Positions 1-11,061 of a DNA stretch of 64,000 nucleotides are shown piece by piece. The notes under the pieces are model-generated. The model had not been told where the DNA came from and searched no databases. It saw nothing but the letters and a program-made list of their open reading frames with translations. The DNA comes from Neofusicoccum parvum (taxonomy: Eukaryota > Ascomycota > Dothideomycetes > Botryosphaeriales > Botryosphaeriaceae): contig CP087206.1 of the NCBI GenBank assembly GCA_020912385.1, positions 3,410,001 through 3,474,000 of the forward strand, given 5' to 3'. Every line of letters starts with the position of its first letter. Positions within the stretch are counted from its first letter, which is position 1. A program made the translations under genes and the position numbers.

Positions 1-780
1 CGCAGTTGAGTCAAGTCAAGGTCGAAGGAGCTGTTGTCATCTGCAAGAGGCATTAGCCCATGCAAGAGGATGCAATCGAGTATTTATAAGGGACTGCAGA
101 AGCGGAGCCTCGGAGCCACAGAGCCGGGAGCGAGTTAGTTGTACGAGAGAATAACTACGTGTCTCTCCGACGACGCTCCGGCAGGGAGTTTCTCAGAGTC
201 ATCGCGTGCATTGAGAAGCCTCGGAGGGGTGCGGGGTAGCAGGCCAAGGCTGAGGCTCTGCCACCGCAACGGCGGCCAGCGTTGTTGGATTAAACACGGC
301 GTCCGATGGATGTCGTCAGACGGGGACGCAGCAGATGTTCAGCCGTCCAGCCCCGCGCCAACAGCAGCCCCAGCTCCCTTGCAACAACGCAGCTGCGGCT
401 GCTTGGGCCCCTGCGTCCCCCGCCGCCGCCACCGCGCACAAGGCCCCGCGCCATACCGCGATAGGCAATTCCCGATGTCGGAGATCGGACAAGAGCCCTG
501 GCTACCCGCCGATAAGCGCACATCTCCATGCGCATGCGCTTGCACGCGTCCCACCGCCTTGCACACACCACGCGCGCCCTTCCAACGACAAGCCGGTGAC
601 TCCTGTTGCCAATTGACTCCCTCCTACCGCGTTCTGACGTCTCCGCCCGTTTTTCTGGACCTCCCTCCCACCACATTCTCTCCCGTGCCAAACTTTCCAA
701 GACACATTCCTCCGCCCACCGCCCCAGCACAGCTGCGTCTCCCTCCTCCGCGACACGCACACCGCAACGCCGCCAGCACC
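1..780 (+). promoter_or_regulatory. Upstream region of the aromatic aminotransferase gene
   Basis: No supportable coding sequence is seen here. A TATA-like element (TATTTATAAG) lies at 81-90, and CT-rich DNA typical of fungal leader regions covers roughly 600-760, just before the start codon at 781. The reading frame open from 139 through 1002 runs into the first exon of the gene, but its upstream part has no conserved sequence and is taken as leader. The exact transcription start cannot be read from sequence. Confidence 0.4.
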
Positions 781-2608
781 ATGACGCCCCCGCCGCCCGC
801 CGCCATCGACGAGCTCCCGTCCGCCGCCCCGGCCAGCAGCGGCGGCGTGACCGACGGGCCCATGCGGCTCGAGGACATCTACGCCCGCCGCAAGAAGACG
901 GACAAGTCGCAATGGGGCATCGCCGCGCCGTCGCGCAGCGAGAACTTCCGGGTGTACTCGCACGGGCACAAGCCCAAGGCCAAGAGGTGGGACAGTAAGT
1001 AGAAACGAAAAACAAAGAAGAACAGTGAGCAAGCACGAAAAAAGCTCCCCCCCAGAAGCTCCCGCCAACCCCCAGAGACCAGCGAGGAGGACGTCACCGC
1101 TGACACTCCCGTCCGCGCGCAGGTAAATTCAGCACCGAGTCGCGGTCCCGCACGTCGGCGCGGCTCAAGGGCGCGGCCGCGTACCTCGGGCGGCCGGGCA
1201 TCATCTCGCTGGGCGGCGGGCTGCCGTCGTCCGAGTACTTCCCGTTCGACGGGCTGACGGTGCGGGCGCCGGGGCCGGGCCACTTCGACGACGCGGACGC
1301 GGCGGCGTGGACGGCGCTGGCGGCGGGCAAGCACGACATGGCCGCCGGCCGCAGCAACTACGACATCGCCACCGCCTACAACTACCACCAGGGCTCCGGC
1401 TCGGCCCAGCTGCTGCGCTGGATCACCGAGCACACCGAAATCGTCCACAACCCGCCCTACGCCGACTGGGCCTGCACCATGACCGTCGGCAGCACCTCCG
1501 CCCTCGACATGGCCCTGCGGATGCTGACCGAGCCGGGCGACTACGTCGTGTCGGACGAGTACGCCTTCAGCACCGCCATGGACACGGCAGCCCCGCTGCG
1601 CGTGCGCTTCGCCGGTGTCAAGATGGACGCCGAGGGCATGCTGCCCGCCGACCTGGACGCCGTGCTGGCCGCCTGGGACCCGCAGGCCCGCGGCGGCGCC
1701 CGCAAGCCCTCCGTGCTGTACACCGTGCCCACCGGCCAGAACCCCACCGGCGCCACCCAGAGCGCCCGCCGCCGCCGCGACATCTACGCCGTCGCCCAGA
1801 AGCACGACCTCGTCATCCTCGAGGACGAGCCCTACTACTTCCTGCAGATGGACCCCTACGCCGGCGCCGACGCCCCCAAGCCCGAGCCCCCCAAGTCGCA
1901 CGAGGAGTTCCTGGCCGCCATCGAGCCGTCGCTGCTCAGCATGGACACCGACGGCCGCGTCGTGCGCCTGGACTCGTTCTCCAAGGTCGTTGCGCCCGGC
2001 AGCCGCGTGGGCTGGATCACCGCCTCCGAGCAGATTGTCGAGCGCTATTCCAAGCACGCCGATGTGTCGACCCAGGGCCCCAGCGGCATGAGCCAGCTGA
2101 TGCTGTTCAAGCTGCTCGACGAGCATTGGGGCCATCCCGGCTACATCGACTGGTTGATCCACATCCGCAAGGAGTACACCGAGCGTCGTAACATCATCGT
2201 GGATGCCTGCGAGAAGCATCTCCCCCGGGATATCGTCAGCTGGAACCCACCGATGGCGGGCATGTTCGTAAGTCAATCATCACCCCCTATTCAGTACCTT
2301 ACGGCAGCGTACCTTCAGTGCCTTTGCTAACAACCTCGTCCTTGTAGCATTGGCTCCAGATTGACTGGCGCAAGCATCCGCACGCCTCGTCCAAGAGCAT
2401 CACGGAGATCGAAGAGGAGATCTTCCTCAAAGCCGTCGATAAGGGCGCGCTGGTCATCCGCGGCAGCTGGTTCTATGCTGAGCCGGATGCTAAGCACGAG
2501 AGCATGTTCTTCCGTGCTTCCTTCGCCGCCGCTCCGTCCGGCCACATCCAGGAGGCCATCCGCCGTTTCGGCGAAGCGCTCAGGGAGAGCTTTGAGCTGC
2601 AGGCTTAG
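781..2608 (+). CDS. ARO8: Aromatic amino acid aminotransferase (ARO8 type)
   Basis: Three exons (781-994, 1123-2267, 2348-2608) give 539 aa. Splice junctions use GTAAGT donors; the phases close exactly. The product is a PLP-dependent class I/II aminotransferase of the fungal ARO8 family, which interconverts aromatic amino acids (Tyr, Phe, Trp) and their 2-oxo acids with glutamate/2-oxoglutarate. Visible hallmarks are the substrate-side motif GGGLPSSEYFPF (about residues 90-101), the Asn/Pro turn PTGQNPTG, the DEPYYFLQ segment with its cofactor-ring Asp, and the Schiff-base lysine in SFSKVVAPGSRVGW at about residue 359. The N-terminal 50 residues are polar and poorly conserved. ATG 781 is chosen because it begins a Pro/Ala-rich leader that runs into the conserved LEDIYARR segment. 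The gene is convergent with OST2. Which aromatic substrate is preferred cannot be told; ARO8 and ARO9 types are hard to separate by eye. Confidence 0.92.
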
Positions 2609-2926
2609 TCATGGAAAACGCTCGATAATGTACCGAACGAAGCAGCAAAATTGGTAAGGGAGTCGTCCTGTTTCGACTGTGCCATTAAAAATCAATTTAT
2701 GGATCATGACGCGATGGATTTGGAAGGCTGTAAATCTTGCATAGGCGTTGGGTGATATTGGCTCTTTGGGAATCATTGCGTGCATATAGACCAGCGTATT
2801 CATGATCAATTGGTCGAGAAAAAAAAACTTGAGAAAGTGATAGCTTTTTTACATTCGGACTAAGTGCTTTTTTGAATGTTCGTGTCGTTGGTTTAGTTGC
2901 GTGAAAAGAGGATTGGGCGGGGATAT
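2609..2926. other. Convergent 3' intergenic region
   Basis: 318 bp between the stop codons of the aminotransferase (+) and OST2 (-). It is AT-richer than the flanks and contains A-runs (about 2819-2830), consistent with two facing 3' UTRs. I see no gene. Confidence 0.6.
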
Positions 2927-3747
2927 CTAGTTGATGAAGTTGACGCAGAAGAAATGCAGGATGAAGCTGCCGAAGATGTAGTCCGCAAATGCCCTGTGTG
3001 CGAGTTATGAGTCAGCTCGCTGCTATGGTGACGCGTACACGTGAAGTTATTTGGTTCCAATCTAGGACACGGGATATATGATGGGTACTTTAGGGGGCGT
3101 ACCGCTCGTGAGAGATGCTCCCAAACTCGTTCTTGTTCTCCGGGTTGGTCTGGATGCGCAAGCTCGCCGTGAGGACGAACTGGCCAACGGTAGCGCTGAA
3201 ACCCGACAGGAAGGCGTTGAAAGGCTGAAGTGCAGTAAATTGTTAGCCATCCATCCCAAAGCATCTTGCAGATAGCTGAAGCATCGGGCTCTCCCCTCCT
3301 CCTATCCAATTGATCCGCAGCTCTGGGGCACACAGCCCAATGGCTGAACATGCGCCCTGTCCGGTCCCGTCTCGTCCAAGCAGAGCAACTCCACCTGGTA
3401 AGAAAATCAGGGCTACTCACAAAGTTTCCACCAATGACGCAGTACAGGAACTGCAGTGCGCCGACAGCGACTAGGAACACCATGAACACGTCCAGCAGCT
3501 TTGTCCGCTGGTCCGTCTTGTGGACGTAGTTCTTCCACACGTTGTTGACAATGGCGGTGGCATCGTTCGGGTTGACCTTGGCCGACGAGCTGCTGCTGCC
3601 TGAACCGACGGCGCCGGCCGTGCTGGTAGCAGTGCTCGCCTTGGTGGTGTGGGCAGCCGCGCTGGGGACCGAGGCGGCAGGGTCGGCGGCAGAGGCGGGC
3701 ACGGCGGCGGGCTGGTTGCCGCCCTGAGTGCGCTGGCGGGGAGGCAT
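2927..3747 (-). CDS. OST2: Oligosaccharyltransferase subunit Ost2 / DAD1
   Basis: Three exons on the minus strand (3747-3421, 3224-3103, 2993-2927) encode 171 aa. The first intron is 196 nt and the second 109 nt. The protein is the small DAD1/Ost2 subunit of the ER-membrane oligosaccharyltransferase that N-glycosylates nascent proteins. The Ala/Ser/Thr-rich N-terminus of about 70 residues is an extension relative to yeast Ost2. Then comes [21 protein letters not shown], followed by a membrane helix ([20 protein letters not shown]), PFNAFLSGF, a second hydrophobic stretch, the family signature [11 protein letters not shown] and the closing [20 protein letters not shown], ending in N-F-I-N. All of these match DAD1 proteins. 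The gene diverges from the TMEM14 gene across 475 bp. Confidence 0.93.
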
Positions 3748-4222
3748 TGCGGACGAGTGCGAGCGCGTGAGAGCCGGAGCAATTCGGTCGGGAAAGGTGG
3801 CGGTGGCGGTGGATGGGAGGGTGGTGGAGCGTTCGGCGTTGTGGTCAGCCCGTCCGCATAAGGCCAGATGGATGTTCTCGAGGGAGTTCCACGCAGCAGC
3901 CCGGGAGCTCGGGCCACGCCGTGCTGCCGCAGGGACGCGCAACCAGAGCTGCTGCTTCTCCGCTTACGTACGCCGCCGCAAACTCCGAGCCGCCGACGCC
4001 CAGCCTGAGGCACTCGAGCGCGTCATCGCCGCGGCTGGCAAAGCTCCGTCGGCGTCCGAAGGAACGCGAGCTGGAGCTTGGAGAGCTTACAATAGCTTCG
4101 TGCGCGCCTTCCCAAGCTTTCCCCGCGTTCTTCTCCCGCAGCCGCACACTTCACACACCTCGCACTTCTCGCTCGACACACCCCTCCACCCCAATCATCT
4201 TCCAACCGCCAATTCTTCCACA
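3748..4222. promoter_or_regulatory. Divergent promoter between OST2 and the TMEM14 gene
   Basis: 475 bp separate the two start codons. The part next to the TMEM14 start is CT-rich (about 4140-4215). No clear TATA box is seen. Both products are small integral membrane proteins, but shared regulation is only an inference. Confidence 0.45.
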
Positions 4223-4741
4223 ATGGTACGCCCCCGCAATCCCCAATGGCATCACCACCGCCCCAACTCGCGTGCCCTCCTTCAGCCAAGCTAACCACCA
4301 CACCGCACCCCAGGGCCTCGAGACCGTCGCATTCATCCTGGGCGCGCTGACCGCCGGCGGCGGCATCACCGGCTACGCGCGCACCGGCTCCATCCCCTCC
4401 ATCGCCGCCGGCGTCACAGTCGGAACCCTCGTAAGCCGTCCACAACCCCCGCCAGCTCCCGAAAAAAAAAGACGAAAAAAAAACAAAACAGAATGCAACT
4501 ACCCCTCAAAGCTAACCACCCATGATCCCAGTACGGCCTTGGCGGCTTCCGGATCTCCAACAAGCAGCCGTACGGCGTCGAGCTGGCGCTGCTGGCGTCC
4601 ATCATCCTGGCCGGCTCGTCCATCCCGCGCGCCATCAAAACGGGCGGCAAGCCGCTGCCGGTCGGCCTGAGCCTGCTGGCCACGTACGGGTTGATCAACT
4701 TCGGCATGGCGTGGCAGAATAAGACGGTCAAGACTGCGTAG
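4223..4741 (+). CDS. TMEM14 family (UPF0136) membrane protein
   Basis: Three exons (4223-4225, 4314-4430, 4532-4741) encode 109 aa. Exon 1 consists of the start codon alone, split from the rest by a GTACGC donor; exon 2 resumes with GLETVAFILG. The protein is built of closely spaced small, glycine-rich hydrophobic helices: VAFILGALTAGGGITGYA, SIPSIAAGVTVGTLYGLGG, VELALLASIILAGSS and VGLSLLATYGLINFG. This is the TMEM14/UPF0136 pattern. Members are membrane proteins, in animals partly mitochondrial with a role in porphyrin/heme transport (TMEM14C); the fungal role is not established, so I give no symbol. The ATG-only first exon makes a gene finder likely to miss the start. Confidence 0.88.
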
Positions 4742-5198
4742 GGGAAGAAGGGACAAGAATGGAAAAAAAAAATTGGTGGGAGAGAGAGCGAGGGGAAGCG
4801 CGTTGCGGTGGGGTTAAAGACGCCATGTGGAGGGCGGGTGTGAGTTGAGGCTGGAGAAGTGAGATGGATGGCAGGAAGTGAAGATTAGCTGAAGGGAAGA
4901 AAGAGTATTTGCCTTCGGAAAGACGCAAATGGAGGAATGATACATTGAATGAATTGAGTTTGATACATGTGCCATCGAACGCACTGTATATCCTTTTCTC
5001 ATGTGTCCTCCAGCCGCTTCTTGTGGTCAAGTTCCAGCAGAAAGATTCCTAATGATTTTCCCCAGTGCGCCTGCAAGTGCACAATTTTGAACCTCCAGTC
5101 CCAAACTCCAGAGACCCATCTATAAGAAAAGAAGGAGGGCAAGGATGATTAATCATCCGGACCGCCCATGCCCACAAGAGAGAGACTCCTATACCACA
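4742..5198. other. Convergent 3' intergenic region
   Basis: 457 bp between the stop codons of the TMEM14 gene (+) and the Rtc4-domain gene (-). It is purine-rich with A-runs at about 4762-4772. No gene is seen. Confidence 0.55.
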
Positions 5199-7253
5199 TC
5201 AGTAATCGCCATTATCATCATCCACAACAACCCTCTCCCCACCCCCGTCCTTCTCCCCACCCTCATCGTCATCCACCCCGTTCACCAACTCCCCAATCTC
5301 CCCGCTCTCCGCCAGCACCTCCCTCGCCCGAGCCTCCCCCACATCCAGGTCCTCCGCCACCAGCCGCATCGCCAGCTCCGGCACCAGCACCTCCTGTATG
5401 AACCCGGACACCGACTTGTACCCGATGAGCCGGTCCCTCCCGGCCGCCTCGCGGATCTCGTCGGCCAACCTCGCCGTGACCCACGCCTCCATCGCGCGCC
5501 GGCCGCGGGGGCCGTAGTAGCCCACGCTCATGCCCGTCAGCCCCTCGTCCAGGCGCGACGTCGCCAGCATGTTTCTGCCGCGCCCCCGCGCCGCCGCCTC
5601 CTCGGCCGCGTCGCGGAACGCCGACGGCCGCTCCCGGCGCACCACCTCGACCAGCCCGGCGCGGAGCCGCTCGGCGCGCGCCGCCAGCGCCCCGAACGCG
5701 ACCGGCGGGTACTCGCGCGCCGCGTACTCCTCCGCCGCCGTGGCCCGCTTGTGCGCCTCGCAGAAGGCGATCTGCTTGTTGATGCGCATGTACAGCCTGC
5801 TGCCCTGCCACTCCTCCAGGAGCAGCCGGTCGACGGGCGCGCGGCAGATGGGGCACTGCGCCGAATGCTCGTAGTTGCCGGCAGGGTTGATGTCGTCGGC
5901 CTCATCGGGCTCGTCGTCGAGGACGGAGAAGGACGGAGGGCTGGTGCGCTCGCTGTGGTCGGAGCCAGTTGGAGGGGATGGCCTTGAACCGGAGGTTGCA
6001 GCTGCGCTGACTTCTCCGTCCTTGAGTCCTCTTTTAGATCTCCGTTGGCCGCTGGGTTTGGTGCTTGAGTTCGATGAGGTGGGCGGATCGATATCGTCAA
6101 GCATCTTGAGCTCTGGTGCCTTCGCTTTCGGAGGTGATGGAGCGTCGATTGATTTGGAGGTTCGTTTTTCTGATTTATTCGTTCTCAGCTTGTTTTGTTC
6201 GAGAAAGGTTGACATATCAATGATTTCGCAGTCATTTGACTCCGACATGGTTCTGCCTCGTCTGCTGTGTTCCGAAGAGGGCAGCCCTCCTTGAGCACGC
6301 TTCTTGACTCCTATCTTGCTCCACGATATGTCCTTGTTATGCAGGTGAGAAGGTACGATATCGTCTAGTAGCTTGAGCTGAGGTATATTCTCCTTCTGCA
6401 CTGGCGACTGAGGCTTGATCAAATCAAGAATCTTGAGTTTCGGTGCCACAATTGGTGCTGCAGGCTCAATTTTATCAAGAATCTGAATTTTTGCAACCTT
6501 CTTTGGCGAAGGGGAGGGCAACTCGATCTCGTCAAGCGTCTTTAATTGTCCCTTCCCTCTCCTCTTCTCAGTCCCACAGTCCGGATACTTTCCAGGAAGG
6601 CGATCGGCAGACAATGTCGCAGTGTTGACAGGAATGTTGGAAAATGGCGTACCTTTCTTGTCAGCGGCAACCTTTGCTCTGCCGGTACTTGCTCTCGATG
6701 CCCCCGCAGCATCCTTCGCAGGCTTGCTCCTCGGGGTCGATTGTGCACTTTTTGCCCCAGCCCTGGACCCGTACCCTTTTTTCACCTTGCCATCCTGAAT
6801 GCTCCTCGAAAGATCCGTGTATGATGTTGTCTTCCTCGCCTTCTTGCTCGGCGCGCCCATGCCAAAAAGTCCCATGTCCTCGCCCTCCTCCGCCTTGGTG
6901 CTCGAGTCGCTCAGCCCGATGCCCGAGTCCTGCGTGCCTCGAACCGCCGCCGTCCCACCAATGCTGCCTCGTGTCCTTTTGCCATTGCTGTTCCCGCCAC
7001 GACGCTTCGGAGCTGGGAATGCGGTCTGGCCCTTTGGCAGCTTGTAGGGTGACGTTTTAGCAGGCGGGCTCGGCGGGTCCAGCCTGTCGGAGCTACCCTC
7101 GGAAGAAGGACTGTTCGGCTCGGCATTGACGTCGTCCTGAGTCGGCGTGGGCTTCAACGCTGAGGACGGTGACGGCCGTGAGGAAGACGACGCGTTGGGC
7201 CGATTGAGCGATTTGAGCAGAGGCTCCCCGCTGGTGCGCCTGAGTTGTGGCAT
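5199..7253 (-). CDS. RTC4: Rtc4-domain protein (restriction of telomere capping 4)
   Basis: A single uninterrupted exon of 684 aa. The N-terminal 450 residues are low-complexity and charged, with KR-rich patches that suggest a nuclear protein. The C-terminal 200 residues form an Rtc4-like domain: CPICRAPVD (about 478-486), QIAFCEAHKRATA, YYGPRGRRAMEAW, then SGFIQEVLVPELAMRLVAED. In yeast, RTC4 was named from a genetic interaction with telomere-capping mutants; its biochemical role is unknown. The start MPQLRRTSGEPLL resembles the N-terminus of other family members, which supports ATG 7253. A striking feature is five copies of a short motif of the form L-K-x-L-D-x-I-x-P at about residues 236, 255, 272, 292 and 381 (see findings). 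The gene is tandem with RCL1 upstream. Confidence 0.85.
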   Translation of the reverse strand: MPQLRRTSGEPLLKSLNRPNASSSSRPSPSSALKPTPTQDDVNAEPNSPSSEGSSDRLDPPSPPAKTSPYKLPKGQTAFPAPKRRGGNSNGKRTRGSIGGTAAVRGTQDSGIGLSDSSTKAEEGEDMGLFGMGAPSKKARKTTSYTDLSRSIQDGKVKKGYGSRAGAKSAQSTPRSKPAKDAAGASRASTGRAKVAADKKGTPFSNIPVNTATLSADRLPGKYPDCGTEKRRGKGQLKTLDEIELPSPSPKKVAKIQILDKIEPAAPIVAPKLKILDLIKPQSPVQKENIPQLKLLDDIVPSHLHNKDISWSKIGVKKRAQGGLPSSEHSRRGRTMSESNDCEIIDMSTFLEQNKLRTNKSEKRTSKSIDAPSPPKAKAPELKMLDDIDPPTSSNSSTKPSGQRRSKRGLKDGEVSAAATSGSRPSPPTGSDHSERTSPPSFSVLDDEPDEADDINPAGNYEHSAQCPICRAPVDRLLLEEWQGSRLYMRINKQIAFCEAHKRATAAEEYAAREYPPVAFGALAARAERLRAGLVEVVRRERPSAFRDAAEEAAARGRGRNMLATSRLDEGLTGMSVGYYGPRGRRAMEAWVTARLADEIREAAGRDRLIGYKSVSGFIQEVLVPELAMRLVAEDLDVGEARAREVLAESGEIGELVNGVDDDEGGEKDGGGERVVVDDDNGDY

Positions 7254-7829
7254 TTGACCGTTGTCGATTGCGAAAGTTGGTCCCAGGCCACGGCGAAACC
7301 TGTTTGCAACGTGTTTGGAAGACTGCTCAGGTCCGCGCGCTTGTGGCGCGTATCCACGGCGGAGAGGCGGGGAGAGGGATTAGAGTAGCGATGATGCAGT
7401 GAGCGGCGCTGACGCATAGAAAGAACGGCCCAAGTCAGATTGGACGGCCGAGCATCGTATCGCATTGGCCAGGCAGGTGTCAAGAAATGCGGCGTTCGCT
7501 GTCGAGGCTGCTCGGCGCCGTGAGCTGAGCTGCAAGCTGTTCGGTGGTGATGCGGCGAGAAGATTCGCGCGTCGCGCTAGGGGAGCTTGACGCGACACGC
7601 GATGTCCCATGACCGCTAGGCAATCGGGTCTGCATGTCAGACGTCAAGGAGAGCAGCAGACAGAGCACCAATCCTCGACAATTGCCGACATGTGATTACG
7701 CAGAATATGGGTATATGCATTTCCCTTTCCGGCCAATGCCTCTATCGGCTTCCCTTTTTCAGACCTCGAAACTCCGAATATTTTCCTTCCCATGCGCCAG
7801 TCCCATGCAAGAACGTGAGTATGCACAAA
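7254..7829 (-). promoter_or_regulatory. RTC4 upstream region and RCL1 3' region
   Basis: 576 bp between the RCL1 stop (7830) and the RTC4 start (7253), both on the minus strand. It should hold the RCL1 3' UTR and the RTC4 promoter. No gene and no clear core promoter element are seen. Confidence 0.4.
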
Positions 7830-9038
7830 TCAAGCTATCTTCCTTCCGACGTTGCCCACTCCTCTGCCCACAATGCTGACGACAATGTCTCCCTCCTCGT
7901 TCCCTGCGTCCCTCAACCCCCATCCGCTTCCACCAAAAGCCCGCAGATCTCTGCTCAGCTGAATGATATCCTCGCTTCCTACAACGTCCCTTCCCATCTG
8001 TAACCTTCCGACGTCCTCTGAGCCCATGGCCATGAGCGACAGCATAGTTGGCGCCGCAACATTCGACACACAGCCACCCTTCGCAATTGAGTCGAGCAGC
8101 TGGTACGCACAGCGCAAGCCGATGTCCTCCGCTGGCACGCCTCCTTGCGGTGGAGACGCCACATCCGCCGAGTACAGCGCGCCCGTAGAGCTCTCGGCGA
8201 CCAAGCTCAACCCAAACCCCACGCCAATCTTCCTCTTGTTCGCGGGGTTTTCCTTGGTCGGCCACGGCACCACGGGCGCGCTCGAGACGTCCGAGAAGAT
8301 GTACGTGTCCGACACGAACGGGTTGAGCACCCCGCGCGCCTTCTCGATCATGCGCGCGTTGTTCGCGCCCGCCGTGCCCGTCGTGTACGCCACGCCGCGG
8401 ATCTTCTTGACGCGCCCGGGGTTCAGCAGGTGGATGGTCTTGGGCAGGCGCACCTGGTGGCCGAAGACCAGCTGGACCTCACCGCCGCCGCCGCGCCCGC
8501 CCGGGCCCGGGTTGGAGCGCTTCAGCACGCGCAGCTCGATGTCCGCCTGGATGCCGAAGCTTGCGTACAGCGGCAGGACGGCGGTGCGCACCGTGTCGAC
8601 CGACACGTCGCCCGCGGCCGTCGCGCTGGTGATGACGCCCGGCCCGGCGAACGAGACGTTGATCTTGGCCTTGGAGAAGGGCGCCAGCATGCACAGCGGG
8701 ATCAGGAAGTAGCTGACGCCGCGCGTGCATTCCTTGGGCACCTCGTGCTTGACCACGCCGTGCATGTTCGCGCCGTAGCCGGGCGCGCTGCCGGCGATGA
8801 GGCCCGGCCGGTAGACGAGCGTCGTGCCGGTGTAGGAGAACTCGATGGTGGAGCCATTGGTGATGGCGTCGAGCAGGCGGATGAACGAGACCTCGTGCGG
8901 GCGCAGGCCGGGGTTGATGTCCTTGCTGCGGATCTGCGAGATGCGGACGGGGCGGCCGGTGAGGGTCGCGAGGACGAGGCGCTGGACGAGGTGCCGGTGG
9001 CCGGTGAAGGTGAGCTTCGGCGCGGTGACTTCGGCCAT
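7830..9038 (-). CDS. RCL1: RNA 3'-terminal phosphate cyclase-like protein Rcl1
   Basis: A single exon of 402 aa, slightly longer than yeast Rcl1 (367). Rcl1 is a nucleolar, essential 18S rRNA biogenesis factor that binds the GTPase Bms1 and acts in the SSU processome; it has the RNA cyclase fold but no cyclase activity. Conserved segments read in order are LTFTGHRHLVQRLVLATLTG, EVSFIRLLDAITNGS, FSYTGTTLVYRPGLI, SYFLIPLCMLAPFSK, IRGVAYTTGTAG and a C-terminal CAYQLLDSIAKGGCVS. The start MAEVTAPKLTF lies directly before the first conserved strand. The extra length comes partly from a Gly-rich insertion (GPGGRGGGG) near residue 190. The catalytic cyclase RtcA is the main alternative, but the N-terminal sequence fits the Rcl1 branch. 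Confidence 0.92.
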   Translation of the reverse strand: MAEVTAPKLTFTGHRHLVQRLVLATLTGRPVRISQIRSKDINPGLRPHEVSFIRLLDAITNGSTIEFSYTGTTLVYRPGLIAGSAPGYGANMHGVVKHEVPKECTRGVSYFLIPLCMLAPFSKAKINVSFAGPGVITSATAAGDVSVDTVRTAVLPLYASFGIQADIELRVLKRSNPGPGGRGGGGEVQLVFGHQVRLPKTIHLLNPGRVKKIRGVAYTTGTAGANNARMIEKARGVLNPFVSDTYIFSDVSSAPVVPWPTKENPANKRKIGVGFGLSLVAESSTGALYSADVASPPQGGVPAEDIGLRCAYQLLDSIAKGGCVSNVAAPTMLSLMAMGSEDVGRLQMGRDVVGSEDIIQLSRDLRAFGGSGWGLRDAGNEEGDIVVSIVGRGVGNVGRKIA

Positions 9039-11061
9039 GGCGCGGGGCAGGGCGGCGGCAGAGGAGGGGTGCTTCGCGGGGAGAGCTGGTTGCGCGCAGT
9101 CGACCGCCGGGCAAAAAGTTCACCAGCCGTAACTTTTTCTGCCGGGCGGCGCGGCGACCGCCTTCCGCATCGGGTCGGGCGGCAGCACCCCTGCGCATTC
9201 TCCGGGTAGGCCGGTGGCTGGTGGCTGGTGGGTTGAACTTCGGTTGCAGCGATAGACGGAAGCCGCCGCCACCCCACGCGCCTGCCCAAACGGAAAAAAA
9301 AATAGATGATCTGCAGGCGACCTTTTAGGAACACATGAGCCTTGAGTCTTGCTGCGGACAAGCGGCTCGCGAGATGGTCCTTCATTTGGCAAAGGGGCAG
9401 CGCATCGCAGGGAGCGTGTTTAAGCTTCGCCGGCAGTAGCGGTCGGTGGTGCGCGCAGGAGCGATCAGCCCAGAGCTAAGGAGCCATCTGAAGCAGATGC
9501 GATTGCAATCCCACTCGTCCCAAACCGGCCAGCAGGCGCGCGAAACGTAAACCTCTTACGACTGCCCCGGCCACTATCGGACACCCGACACAATTCAAGC
9601 TCAGAGCCTACGCGCGAGGCGACGTGCAAGCTCAGCCCCTTTGCAAACTCTATTCTCGTGGCGACAGGAGCGCAATGTGTGGAAGTGAGGATGGACAAGA
9701 GATTTATTGTATAGTAAACATTAAATAGAGCCATTTCTAAGCATTAGTCACGGCTTCGCTTCCTGAGTCGCGCGCCCAAATGGCCCCCAGCGCCCCAGCG
9801 CCTCGGCGTTCCTGACACCTGGGATTTCCCCGAGGTGCGAATACGCCATGCGCAAAGCAAACATTCGCGTCCAAGCTTCCGAAATTCGTTGCCCGTGTAG
9901 CTGCCCGATAGTCCCAACTACCCGCATCCCGGATTCTAGCTTTCACGAGGCGCGGACGGGAAGATCCCAATATCGACCTCCCACGCGGCCGCCGTACGGA
10001 CGTATGACGTACATCTTCAGGAACGCGCCCGCCACGCGCAGCTATCGGAGCTGTCATAGAATGCGGACCTCGCCGGCGCCGTGCTGATTGCCTCTATTGA
10101 AGGGTATAATCGACTACCAAAAATAACGTCTCCTCCAGGCACCGCCCCGCCGCAGTACCAGCACATGCGACATGGTGCCGTAGGCAGGGACTCTGCTGTG
10201 GCCCGCACGTGGCCGCGATGCAGCAAACCTCAAGAAATCGGGAGCAAATGCAAGACGGATGCGAGATGATGCAGATGCAGGATGAATGCAAATGCAGCCG
10301 GCCCAACCCAGCCCTCTGTCAAACCCATTTTTTGATGCGCCCTGAAACAAATGACGCGTTTCGAACCGAAACTGATGAAAGGAAAAAACCATTTCCGCTA
10401 CTCATTCCCAAACCGCCGTCCAGTTCCGTCTGTCCGTTTTTGAGCCCCCATATGCGATAACATCCCAAAGCAATGCAAATGCAAATGACATGTGCCGCCT
10501 CGTCATCGTGCCCGCCGGCGGCAACGTTGTGACAAATGACCCAATAGCGCATGCTGTGCAACCAAACACCATGATTGGATTCCGTTCGTCAAGAGACCCT
10601 TCCATGCTGTCCCCCTCCACATATGCTAGCGCCTGTGTGCTTGCAGATGGCGCACCACAGATCGTATCCGTGCAAGTCGGATGACCACGAATCATACATC
10701 TCATCCACCCCAATACTCAACTTTCCTTCCTCTTCTGTCTCGCCCAAGTTGCAGGCATTCTGCCGTGCGGTACTCGTGTAATCTTACTCCAGCAGCGCCT
10801 CACAAGGCACTGCAGGATCTCGAGCTTAAACCTGAAAACGACTCGGAAAGATGCAGGTCGTGTGACTTTCTCCGCGGCGCAATGGCTATGTAGCCAGCCT
10901 CGAATCTCGAAACAAGAAAGGATTTCCCACGGAAGCGGCACACGAACCAGCGGCACACGCAGGTGAACGGTTCTGAGTGGAAGCCAAGCCCGGAGTGGAT
11001 GACCAAGGAATCCAAATGGCCCAGAGAACCGACGGAAGCGGTGCAGCAGACCAGGAACTCC
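9039..11061. other. Intergenic region between RCL1 promoter and the Zn2Cys6 gene 3' end
   Basis: About 2 kb without a supportable gene. The RCL1 promoter must lie at its left end. Short ATGCA-rich runs occur at about 10241-10300, and ATGCAAATGCAAATG is at 10473-10487; their meaning is unknown. Reading frames here are short and show no recognisable domain. Confidence 0.5.
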
